DNA from: Sepiola atlantica
Lineage: Eukaryota; Mollusca; Cephalopoda; Sepiida; Sepiolidae
DNA length: 64,000 nt
Direction of reading: 5' to 3'
Assembly (NCBI GenBank): GCA_963556195.1
Contig: OY744525.1
Location: forward strand, 81,856,540-81,920,539
Below are positions 54,660 through 64,000 of the stretch, piece after piece (position 1 is the first letter of the stretch; every line of letters begins with the position of its first letter). The notes under the pieces are model-generated. The model did not search any database. It was not told where the DNA came from and saw only the letters and a program-made list of their open reading frames with translations. The position numbers and the translations under genes were made by a program.

Positions 54660-56352
54660 AATGCGATTTCAAATTTAAGCGTGACAGACCAACAAAAAAT
54701 AGCATTTCAAATAAAAGCATGACAGAACCAAATCCTCTCACAGCATTGTTCATCATCCAATTGAAAATCGCATTGACCCTAACCCTCAAGTAGCTTTTGG
54801 CCTTGGGTAGTGATGACTGATTAGTACATAAAAGAAAACGAAAGATTTTTCTATAGAAATGAGTGGACGTATAAAAAAATGTCATATCAAACTTAAGCGT
54901 GACAGACCAACGAAAATTATATTTCAAACTTAAGCGTGACAGACCAACGGAAATGATATTTCACGATTAATCGTGACAGACCAACGAAAATGATATTTCA
55001 CGAATAAGCGTGACAGAACAACGAAAATGATATTTCACGATTAAGCGTGACAGACCAACGAAAATGATATTTCACGCTTAATCGTGACAGACCAACGAAA
55101 ATGATATTTCACGCTTAATCGTGACAGACCAACGAAAATGATATTTCATGCTTAAGCGTGACAGATCAACGAAAATGATATTTCAAGCTTAAGCGTGATA
55201 GACCAACGAAAATGATATTTCAAGCTTAAGCGTGACAGACCAACGAAAATGATATTTCACGCTTAAGGGTGACAGACCAACGGAAATGATATTTCACGCT
55301 TAAGCGTGACAGCCCAACGGAAATGATATTTCAAGCTTAAGCGTGACAGACCAACGGAAATGATAATTCAAGCTTAAGCGTGACAGACCAACGAAAATGA
55401 TATTTCAAGCTTAAGCGTGACAGCCCAACGAAAATGATATTTCAAGCTTAAGCGTGACAGACCAACGAAAATGATATTTCAAGCTTAAGCGTGACAGACC
55501 AACGAAAATGATATTTCAAGCTTAAGCGTGACAGACCAACGAAAATGATATTTCAAGCTTAAGCGTGACAGACCAACGAAAATGATATTTCACGCTTAAG
55601 CGTGACAGACTAACGGAAATGATATTTCACGATTAAGCGTGACAGACCAACGAAAATGATATTTCAAGCTTAATCGTGACAGACCAACGAAAATGATATT
55701 TCACGCTTAAGCGTGACAGACCAACGAAAATGATATTTCACGCTTAAGCGTGACAGACCAACGAAAATGATATTTCATGCTTAAGCGTGACAGACTAACG
55801 GAAATGATATTTCAAGCTTAAGCGTGACAGACCAACGGAAATGATAATTCAAGCTTAAGCGTGACAGACCAACGAAAATGATATTTCAAGCTTAAGCGTG
55901 ACAGCCCAACGAAAATGATATTTCAAGCTTAAGCGTGACAGACCAACGAAAATGATATTTCAAGCTTAAGCGTGACAGACCAACGAAAATGATATTTCAA
56001 GCTTAAGCGTGACAGACCAACGAAAATGATATTTCAAGCTTAAGCGTGACAGGCCAACGAAAATGATATTTCAAACTTAAGCGTGACAGACCAACGAAAA
56101 TGATATTTCAAGCTTAAGCGTGACAGACCAACGGAAATGATATTTCACGCTTAAGCGTGACAGACCAGCGGAAATGATATTTCACGCTTAAGCGTGACAG
56201 ACCAACGGAAATGATATTTCAAGCTTAAGCGTGACAGACCAACGAAAATGATATTTCAAGCTTAAGCGTGATAGACCAAAGGAAATGATATTTCAAGCTT
56301 AAGTATAACCGACAGAGCAAAGTGCTATTTCAAATTTAAGCGTTATAGATCG
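54660..56352 (+). repeat. 37-bp satellite array, about 39 units in the core
   Basis: The consensus runs AAGCTTAAGCGTGACAGACC then AACGAAAATGATATTTC. Unit phase is constant (GCGT at 54897, 54934, then 54971 and 55008). The core is about 54888-56310. Diverged units flank it at 54660-54735 and 56320-56352. Two head variants alternate, AAGCTTAAGC and CACGCTTAAGC; the second makes the perfect palindrome TCACGCTTAAGCGTGA. Rare variants AGCCCAACG and GATAATTCA appear twice in the same order 481 bp apart, exactly 13 units. A 140-bp LINE tail (family L-3) interrupts the left edge at about 54740-54880. Confidence 0.95.
54740..54880 (+). mobile_element. LINE 3' end (family L-3) at the edge of the satellite
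   Basis: GACCCTAACCCTCAAGTAGC, TTTTGGCCTTGGGTAGTGAT and ACTGATTAGTACATAAAAG match the tails at 36655 and 41868. It separates diverged satellite units from the main array. Confidence 0.6.
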
Positions 56353-57057
56353 AGCGAAGAACATGGCATCAGATAGAATCCTTTTAAAAACAAGATCCGC
56401 TCATTCAATTTATGCGTTTCGTTATGAAAATACTATGTATAACATGAGAACTCGATGGACCGAGTGACAGACAGAGCCCATATTAAGACGCGTAGACGCA
56501 TCTAAAGAGAGAAGTAAAGGAGAGAAAAAAACAAACGGAATCTGTATACGGTGTTATCAAAAACACATTTTAAAACGATTTCCCATAAGCAATCAAATTT
56601 ATATCGTACGAATGAAAATAATCGATTTAAAAATGCAAAAACAAAAACAAAAGCTTTTGATCCATTTGTATGCGTGATGTGTCTGCGCAGTGACAACACG
56701 ATTGATTAGAATAATGAAAGAGTTTAGATTGAAAATACTCAATCCAATGAGATGCGTAATGTTATGACAATCATGCCAGGACGGCAACTGAGTATGTATC
56801 TTAACTTTCGGTGACAGTTGTGGACAATTCTACTGGTTAAACTAGGAGTGGCCAAAAGCTTTGTACCCCATGCGACATATTTCCAGTTTTAATTTAAATC
56901 CACCACACAAACTCTCACTCTTTTTTGGTTCCTAAAATTATTAAAATATAGACCTATTTGGCAGTTATGCATACATTTATTTGATTATATAAAAATAGTA
57001 GAATAAAAATGCAAATATGGGGTTCAGAGCTGAGAGCGGGAGTTCAGATATAACACT

Positions 57058-57059
<2 letters not shown>
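56353..57059. other. No gene recognised
   Basis: Unassigned AT-rich sequence. Confidence 0.5.

Positions 57060-57150
<91 letters not shown>
57060..57150. repeat. (TC)n(TA)n microsatellite
   Basis: About 30 TC units and 14 TA units. Confidence 0.95.
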
Positions 57151-57152
<2 letters not shown>

Positions 57153-57174
57153 TTTAGATATGTGTATATTTATA

Positions 57175-57750
57175 TATTTGTATGTACAGGTTTCGCTCTT
57201 AAACTAATTAACCGATCATTATGAATTTTGGAATACAGCTGATAAAGTTGTAATTTGGGCTATATTTAGTTTAATTTAGTTTTATGCAAAATGGATAACA
57301 CGGGGCTGAAAGCCCGTCATGAAAATTCAGAAACCCTCGATTAAAAAAGAAATTTAACAATAGATAATAGATATCAATTAATAAATATTCCCCAATATTT
57401 CAGTTTCTTTTTATAATTTGAAAGTTTTTAGGAGGCATAACATGGGTACAACCTCCGATTTGAAAGTTCAAACATTTCAGATTTGCATTAAATTTGATCC
57501 ATAGTCATTGGGCACCAATAAAGCAAAATTCCCTGAATTTCAATTCTTCTTAAGATCACATAAGCCTTAAATTTTAGACATTTTCTAGAATCAAAATCAT
57601 GTAATGGATTTTGATAAATATCGGAATAAGGATTCTAGACATAAGGTTTAGCATAATTATATCTTGATTCTAATGTTTGTATGGGTACACAAACGTGGTG
57701 AAAAATTGTTTTGTTCGTGAAATTAATTTTACCCGTCACAAGACAGGTAC

Positions 57751-57755
<5 letters not shown>
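57175..57755 (+). mobile_element. Helitron-like element family H3, copy 1
   Basis: TGTATGTACAGGTTTCGCTC and TTAAACTAATTAACCGATC are typical of sequence just inside Helitron 5' ends. The interval is colinear with 62440-63038 over about 570 bp. The 3' end is degraded (ACAGGTACATTAAT). Non-autonomous, no coding. Confidence 0.6.

Positions 57756-57810
<55 letters not shown>
57754..57810. repeat. (AT)n microsatellite
   Basis: Begins where the H3 copy ends. Confidence 0.9.
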
Positions 57811-57812
<2 letters not shown>

Positions 57813-57924
57813 GTGAAACACTCTGGTAGACGGAATGATAATTATACTTACGTAAAACGAATTTGTTCATTTAGGTTATCAGTATCGTTAATAAAATTCA
57901 TTTATAAACGATATATGTTTTCCA

Positions 57925-58080
57925 CACAGAAGCAGGTTCGTTAGCTCAAAGAATAGAGTGTCGGACACCAATAGTCACGATTGGAATTTAAAATCTCGGG
58001 ATTAATGCGGTCGTTATGTCAAGCACTGATGAATTGTGAAACAACGTAACAGCTGTCTGTGGATGACTATATATAAAATA
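57925..58080 (+). repeat. tRNA-derived SINE family S2, copy 3
   Basis: GTTCGTTAGCTCAAAGAATAG is the box A-like head. The tail AGCACTGATGAATTGTGAAAC, ACAGCTGTCTGTGGATGACT then ATATATAAAATATATG matches the 29825 and 30670 copies. Box B is degraded. Confidence 0.65.
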
Positions 58081-58154
58081 TATGTAATATATATAATATA
58101 TATAATATATATATCTTCTATATAATATATTTATATATATATATATAATATATA

Positions 58155-60030
58155 TCTTCTATATAAAGTTAAGACGATTTTTCCCCTGTACCTTTGTCAA
58201 GAATAGGAAAGTAACTACATGAATCATAGGCAACTAAACTCACCACTATTTACGCTTATTCACTCGAGCGTGTTATAGTAAATTTGTGATTATTTTCTCC
58301 AGCTAACACTAAATATTACTATAGACTCTACCAAAAACATACTCTATAAAAGTGGTAGCAAAAACTTCTCCCACTATAACTTTACTACTAACATTCTCCC
58401 CACCGATACCGTTAACTAATAAACACCGTCTACTTTTTAAAAACGTAACCCTTATTATTTACTATTAGTCTGCTATTAATTTACTACATAATACATTACA
58501 TTACGCACACATTTAATGGATACCCTCTCTAATTCCGCTGATTTTTTGGAATATCGGATTACGTTATTTCTACCTTTTACGTATACAGTTATGCTCATTT
58601 CGTGTATTAGAGAATATATTTAACGAACACAGTTCTTAATAGTGTTCCATTATTCAACATGGCGGCTACAATTTCTTCAGCGAATATATTACTTACAATA
58701 CTTTGACTGTGTGTATGTTTGTATGTACGTATGTCTTGAAAAGACTCCCAAGGTATCGACAGAATCATTAAAGTTTCCATTTTCTGAATCCTCCACTTTT
58801 CGAACGCATAATATCCAACAATTGGAAAAGCACATCGATTTCTTCGTATAGAAATGACCCAAAATGTGTGACGGGTGGAGACTAAATTCAATCGACTTCT
58901 GTCAGATCGTACAACTTGTGCATGTCAGCTTGGTTTTAGTCAACTACTTTTCCAGAAATTTAATACTCGCGTTCATGGTCCTGAAGGTATCGACGAACGC
59001 CCATGACCGAGAGGTTTGTGGTTCGATCCCAGTCGACTCACAATTTTTTTTCTTGTTTTTTTTTTTTTCAAAAGTGACCTCACTATACATCGAAGGAGGG
59101 GACGAGGGTGCGACCAGTGAAAAGACAGCTTTTGCCCCGTTAAACATTTGTCTAAATGGGACGGGTTTTTTAAAGTTCAACGTTATTATGTAGTAATTTG
59201 AAAATAAATCATTCCAGCGCGCACACGACGTCACAGTGACGTCATTTTCTTCTTCTTCTTCTTCTTCTTCTTCTTAACTATTCTGAATATCATCATTTCT
59301 ATTCGAACACACATGGTTTATTAGTGCTCGGCAGGCCACCTTAATTATACTTGTGTATTTCAGTAGTGCTTAGGAGGCATACTAATTTTTTTCTTCCTTC
59401 ACAAATAAAAAAGGAAATTTCTATACAAAGATAACGGAGAAGAATTTGTTTTTATAGTGCTCTGTCAGCCTCTTTAATTAAAAAAGTGTTAATTAGCAAA
59501 GACAGAGCGAGTATTTAATAAAAAAGAAACATTATGAGAAAACAACGGTATGGGGGGATGGGCAGGAAGACTCCTAGACTCGCAAAATTGATTTTTATTT
59601 TTTTCTTATTACACAATATATATTTATCTTACGTGCCTAAACTAAAATGTACATTCGTTACAAATCGTCCACTTTCAGTCACATTTGACTACCAACGAAA
59701 GCAGAGTTAGACACAACATAAGTTCTTACTGTGTCGATAATCCACCAACATAAATAAACATTTAAGCATTCACAGAGATTTGCTTTCAATAACAGACGAA
59801 AGAGTAGCTAACAGCCAATTCCGAAACAATTAACATTTTCCATAATCGGTCAGTGAAGAAGATATCCTTCAACATCGCGGATATTACTATTTTTTTATTA
59901 CAACTAAGAAGTATTCCTTTCGTGTGTAAATATTCCGATGTGACCTATTTACGTTCTTTCGGATGTTGACAAATTTTAATTGACTCTTTTATTTTTCTCC
60001 CGGGCAACGCCAGGCGCCGGGTCGAGCTAG
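58155..60030 (+). mobile_element. Helitron-like element family H2, copy 2 (1.9 kb)
   Basis: It starts TCTTCTATATAAAGTTAAGA at 58155 (preceded by A) and ends GGGTCGAGCTAG at 60030 (followed by T). CCCGGGCAACGCC...CCGGG forms a hairpin just before the terminal CTAG. It is colinear, in reverse, with 33791-35215. Landmarks include CATGGCGGCTACAATTTCTTC (58660) and GGTTTATTAGTGCTCGGCAG (59315). It includes a SINE and a (TTC)n tract (59251-59275). No Rep/helicase frame. Confidence 0.7.
58975..59165 (+). repeat. tRNA-derived SINE family S3 inside the H2 element
   Basis: GGTTTGTGGTTCGATCCCAGTCGAC holds box B. Box A is degraded (GGTATCGACGAACGCC). The body has T runs, CATCGAAGGAGGGGACGAGG and GACCAGTGAAAAGACAGC, as at 11930-12077. 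Confidence 0.7.
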
Positions 60031-60108
<78 letters not shown>

Positions 60109-60135
60109 TAATATAATATGTATAATATATAATAT
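60031..60135. repeat. (AT)n microsatellite
   Basis: Follows the CTAG end of the H2 element directly. Confidence 0.95.
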
Positions 60136-60149
60136 TATAAGTGAGCACT

Positions 60150-60320
60150 CTGGCCATTAACAATTGCCTGGGCAGCCCCGTCGGCATTCCCCGGTAGGGG
60201 CGCCTCAGGCAGTAAGCAATAAACTTACTCCTCCCCAAAGAGGGGAGGCAAACCCTGGGAGGGTGGACCTCCTAGAACTGCACAGGACAAACCTAGAGAC
60301 CGGCGGAATCAAGCCCCGAA
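60150..60320 (-). repeat. SINE, conserved-core family, copy 5 (inverted)
   Basis: Reverse complement of copy 1: GGGCAGCCCCGTCGGCATTC, CCCGGTAGGGGCGCCTCAGG and CCTCCTAGAACTGCACAGG. In plus phase it encodes QPRRHSPVGAPQAVSNKL, close to copy 1 on the opposite strand. Confidence 0.75.
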
Positions 60321-60839
60321 ATGAGCCAGCATGTGTTTTTCCTTTATTATCTCCGTGTTTCAGGACACACACGTGATCGTAGAAAGCTCCACTATTCGCA
60401 CGTGTGCTATAGGTTGGCCATCCCTAGGTTACACCTTGGTGTCAATTATGAAACAAAAAAATATTTTTCTGAACAAAAGGAGCGAAAATTAAATCGCTCA
60501 CCAACCTCGCTTTCACGCTAATTCTTGTTTTTTTCTGCACGTGTGGCGGGCATCTCTCGAGCAGAGAGCAAGAGAAAATTAATTCATACAAATGGGATTT
60601 CAGCAAACTGTTGGCTACGACGACTTTAATTTCAAACACTACGTTGAAAATAAACTGAACGACCCGCGATTGGATGTGTCATTAGATAAATTAATGGATA
60701 TGAAAATAAAGAAAAGTAAATGCTTAGAGAGACATAACACATTCCTTTGCCTTTTGGTTAGGAGCAAAGTGTAGTACCTGTTCTGATACTACAATTAGTC
60801 TATTCTGTCCTCGGTCAATGTAGGAGAAATCCTTCTAAA
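60321..60839. other. No gene recognised
   Basis: GC-moderate sequence. A 60-codon frame at 60592-60774 has a plausible length but no motif or repeat support. Confidence 0.4.
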
Positions 60840-60960
60840 CTAAGGCAATTTTTACTTTATTTCCAATCCAGAGTGCCCCTTTTTTGCGGAGCTGGATTTT
60901 CCACACATTAAAAAACCGACCTTGCGCCTAACCCTATTGGGGAGGCAAGTAAATAGGGAC
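60840..60960 (+). repeat. SINE tail, conserved-core family
   Basis: CGACCTTGCGCCTAACCC, TTGGGGAGGCAAGTAAATAG matches the family tail, in opposite orientation to the core at 60150-60320. Confidence 0.5.
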
Positions 60961-61955
60961 ACACGGTACCAATGTTTTAAGCAATTGCAACACAATCAAT
61001 AGACAAAGTGTCCGCATCTAATTACCTTTCCAAAATGTATTTCTTCTTTGTTTACGTCATTTAATTATGTACGTCATTCGCTCTCTCTTACAACGTCGCG
61101 TCTCATTCTACCATTATTTACGTCATTCCGCTCGCCACCCTCTACGTCCATGTATTCCGCTCCTCTCACGACGCGTCGTCACACCCAGAATCCCCCCACC
61201 ATATAAACCATTTAATATGCAAACAAACAAGCACGATTATCAGAGAGTATTCTATAACAGATTTACAATTAAATACATTTTGATGTGTACATAATGTTAA
61301 AAGGCGGATTCATTTTAGTACAATTATCGCCTAAGAAGATTTTCTTTTAACTAATATTCATTGGAGAAGTGACATTAGAACAATATTATGCATTCAATCA
61401 AACCCATACAGTGTTGGTAAAAGATACAGTTGGTCGGGTGGTTCTTCAACCTTACGGCATACCAACCCTTTTTACTTAATTTAATGCTGAAACTGTACAT
61501 ATGTTTTGTATACAGATGCTTTGTTGATTATATTATTTTATATAGTCTATTTAATCCGTGCATGATACCCTGGCAGGTACTACAACCATGGATTAGAGTG
61601 AGTTGGGCGTAATCACAATCCCATACGCAACAAACCTTCCTAATTAGGTTCTCACCATCAGATATATTTTAAAGTCATACACAAAACCAAAAACAACAAC
61701 AAAATACAATAAAACAAATTGATGCTGGTTTCACAAAGGAAATGTAAATCGCCCTCGAAACATCGAAACAAAAGGGTGATCGAGCATAACTCAAGATTGT
61801 AAAGCAGTCATATGTGTATAGATCAGGCCATAGTGCATGAAAAGCCTTGAGAAAAATGGTTAAATTCAAGAAAAATTTGATAACAAATCTAATCGTTTTG
61901 AAGCGTTTGTTTAAATATTTAGCTTAGCAGCTGCTCTCTCTCTCACACGCATATA
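60961..61955. other. No gene recognised
   Basis: Two TTTACGTCATT-containing blocks at about 61049 and 61119 suggest a short duplication. 61440-61560 resembles 53110-53220. Otherwise unassigned. Confidence 0.45.
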
Positions 61956-61960
61956 TATAC

Positions 61961-62047
<87 letters not shown>

Positions 62048-62160
62048 GTATATATATATATGTATATATATATGTATATATATATGTATATGTATATATA
62101 TATATGTATATGTATATATATATGTATATGTATATATATATATGTATATGTATATATATG

Positions 62161-62191
<31 letters not shown>

Positions 62192-62195
62192 ATAT
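61956..62195. repeat. (TA)n/(TATG)n compound microsatellite
   Basis: TA runs regularly interrupted by single TG steps (TATATATATATG) over about 240 bp. Tyr/Ile frames here are artefacts. Confidence 0.95.
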
Positions 62196-62439
62196 GAATC
62201 GATATATAGTTTATTCATAGCGATACAATCTTATAGACAAATGCATCTTCAGATTTACAGAAAAAGCGACTTACTTCGGAATAGTTTTCATAAAACTATC
62301 CATTTTTTCCTTCGAAAAACGAGGCGAATAATCGTCTCGGTCCGCCATTTAACATTTTTTTAGAGAGTTCGCATCGAGATATTTCCAGTAGAGTTGCCTT
62401 TCCTTTTAAATAAGTTAAAAGTTAGGTATGTTTATATGT

Positions 62440-63032
62440 TAATGTTTTTGGATGTACAGTATTCACTCCTAAACTAATTAACTGATCATTATGCATTTTT
62501 GGAACACAGCTGCTTAGCGTAAAAGGTCCAAATGTGATTTACATTTAGTCTAATTTCGTTTTATGCAAAGGGGTAAGAAGGGAGTGGAAACTCTTTGTGA
62601 AGATTCAAATACCTCCGATTTTTGTGTAAGTTTTACAACAAGTTATTAGACATTAACTGATAAATATTTCTGAAATTTCAGTTTCTATGGAGTGTTTTAA
62701 AGGGTTTTACGGGGCATAATATGGGCACCACATCTCATTTGGAAATGTAAATATATCAGATTTGCATTGAATTCGATCCATTGTAATTAGACATCAACTA
62801 AGCAAGATTCCATGAATTTCAATTTCTTCTTAAGCTTAAGCCTTAAATTTTAGACATTTTCTAGAACCAAAATCATGCATGTATGGATTTTGATCAAAAT
62901 TGGAATAAGAATTCTAGACATACGGTTTAGTAGCATTAAATCTTGATTTTAATCTTCATAATGGGACATAAAAGTAGTGCAAAAATTGTTCTGTTCGTGG
63001 AATTAATTTTACACGTCCTGGGCCGGGTATTC

Positions 63033-63038
<6 letters not shown>
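62440..63038 (+). mobile_element. Helitron-like element family H3, copy 2
   Basis: TATTCACTCCTAAACTAATT near the 5' end, AATTTTAGACATTTTCTAGA (about 62844) and ACACGTCCTGGGCCGGG near the 3' end are colinear with 57175-57755. The end CTAA at 63035-63038, followed by T, fits the Helitron CTRR-T rule, but the subterminal hairpin is weak. Confidence 0.6.

Positions 63039-63121
<83 letters not shown>
63039..63121. repeat. (AT)n microsatellite
   Basis: About 40 AT units directly after the H3 end. Confidence 0.95.
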
Positions 63122-63123
<2 letters not shown>

Positions 63124-63359
63124 TGACACTTGAAACAATACACACACAGACATATATATATATATGAACGGGTAGTGCTATTCATTTTAAAGACTATAAC
63201 ACTATTGTTCAACATAGCACATACATCTGGCCTTGTGCCAATCATATAAACATTCCTACACTTCATTGTCTGCTTGTTAATGTCTTCCTTTCTAAACTGA
63301 CTGCGTTGTTGACGTCCTCCGTTTTTCATTGTTTGAGTTTTAAATTCCATTTGTATCAC

Positions 63360-63680
63360 TTGTCAATAAGCTCTCAGTAAGTGAGTTTGTTTGCGTGCGA
63401 GATTTGAGCGAGAGGTTGTTTTTGGCACGATGCGCGCTCGCACGGATCGGTTCTTTGAATATGAAGAGAGACGCTGGCATCCCTCTTGCCAGTTTTCTAA
63501 TTATAATGAGACAATCGAGCTGCCACGTGTGTGTGTGTGTGCATCTTGCTATGGCAACGCAATGGCCGTACGTATGAAAAAAAACAACAACAAAACAAAA
63601 CAAAAATAACTCGATGGTCATCTGTAACGGGAGAGTCATTATTTTAATGTTCCAAAGAACCTGCGCATGCGTGGTGAGAA
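63360..63680 (+). promoter_or_regulatory. Candidate promoter-like patch (weak)
   Basis: This CpG-richer patch holds CTTGCTATGGCAACG (63545-63559), close to the RFX X-box, and TGCGCATGCGTG (63662-63673), close to the NRF1 site. Both are common in animal promoters. No TATA box, start site or first exon can be identified. Confidence 0.25.
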
Positions 63681-64000
63681 GGTATTTACTTGAATATCAG
63701 CTCACCGTATGTTATGATATTTGGATCAATTATAATAGATTAGCGGGAGCAACAACTAAATCGATCTTTATTCAATTAGTCATCGCCTTGCTTGCTTATC
63801 ACCATGTAAAGTGGATGACGTCATATTATTAGAGATTAGAAATGTTTGCTTTCAATAATAATAATAATAATAAAATATATTATAGTATAATTGAATTAAC
63901 CAACGTTTGTTTCCCTAAGGTTTTTTTCCTATATACTGTAATTACGCAAACTAGATAATAAAATATTCCTCAGTTTTGGGAGTGAGTTATGTTTTAAAAA
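63681..64000. other. No gene recognised
   Basis: (AAT)n at about 63857-63873; otherwise unassigned. Confidence 0.5.

Noticed and set aside
54660..56352. CRISPR-like array, because of regular 37-bp palindromic repeats
   Set aside because: There are no spacers: units are directly adjacent and differ only by point changes. The surroundings are animal DNA without cas genes, so it is a satellite.
62046..62363. Tyr/Ile/Val frames over the (TA)n(TG) tract
   Set aside because: Microsatellite translation artefact.
57175..63038. LTR retrotransposon with 580-bp LTRs
   Set aside because: No TG...CA ends, no gag/pol between the repeats, and the ends look like Helitron termini; the interval is filled by unrelated elements.

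Overview
ORGANISM. The window is animal nuclear DNA with no bacterial-style gene organisation. It is AT-rich and dominated by transposon remains and very long (AT)n, (AAT)n and (GA)n microsatellites. tRNA-derived SINEs sharing a conserved core, Penelope-like elements, a CR1/L2/jockey-type LINE and R2/R4-type LINEs together suggest a lophotrochozoan, most likely a cephalopod such as an octopus. That assignment is inference from repeat content. No multi-exon host gene could be recognised; the window looks intergenic or deep intronic.

LAYOUT. 1-1.1 kb: a ~570 bp terminal-inverted-repeat element carrying a SINE core, then a second core. 1.6-6.5 kb: the only clearly intact genes, a two-ORF LINE on the minus strand (ORF1 with PHD-like and CCCH zinc fingers; ORF2 with AP endonuclease and reverse transcriptase). 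8.5-9.1 kb: a large fold-back repeat. 11.8-12.4 kb: a small Helitron-like element splitting an (AAT)n tract. 14-15.3, 22-24.6 and 36-37.2 kb: three decayed restriction-like-endonuclease LINEs associated with TAA repeats. 16-21 kb: SINEs, tandem duplications and a fold-back holding a Penelope fragment. 26-29 kb: purine-rich tract, a hAT-like non-autonomous transposon and a CR1/L2 fragment. 29.8-35.3 kb: SINEs, inverted repeats, a 5S-rRNA-derived repeat and a Helitron-like element. 37-48 kb: LINE fragments, tandem repeats, Penelope remains, a 200 bp near-perfect hairpin and a truncated mariner. 49.4-50.2 kb: polypyrimidine tract. 50.5-56.4 kb: a MITE, Penelope endonuclease remains, LINE tails and a 37-bp satellite of about 39 units. 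57-63 kb: three more Helitron-like copies and SINEs.

HOW IT FITS TOGETHER. The intact LINE could supply reverse transcriptase. SINEs, MITEs and short Helitron-like elements are non-autonomous and depend on enzymes encoded elsewhere. Microsatellites repeatedly sit at element ends: TA tracts follow SINE tails and Helitron-like ends, and TAA tracts border the R2/R4-type LINEs. The most distinctive structures are the 37-bp satellite with an internal 13-unit duplication, the zinc-finger-rich LINE ORF1, the Helitron-like element in an (AAT)n tract, and a 5S-derived SINE. I found no convincing new gene system; the candidates are structural. All boundaries, copy counts and similarities were judged by eye.
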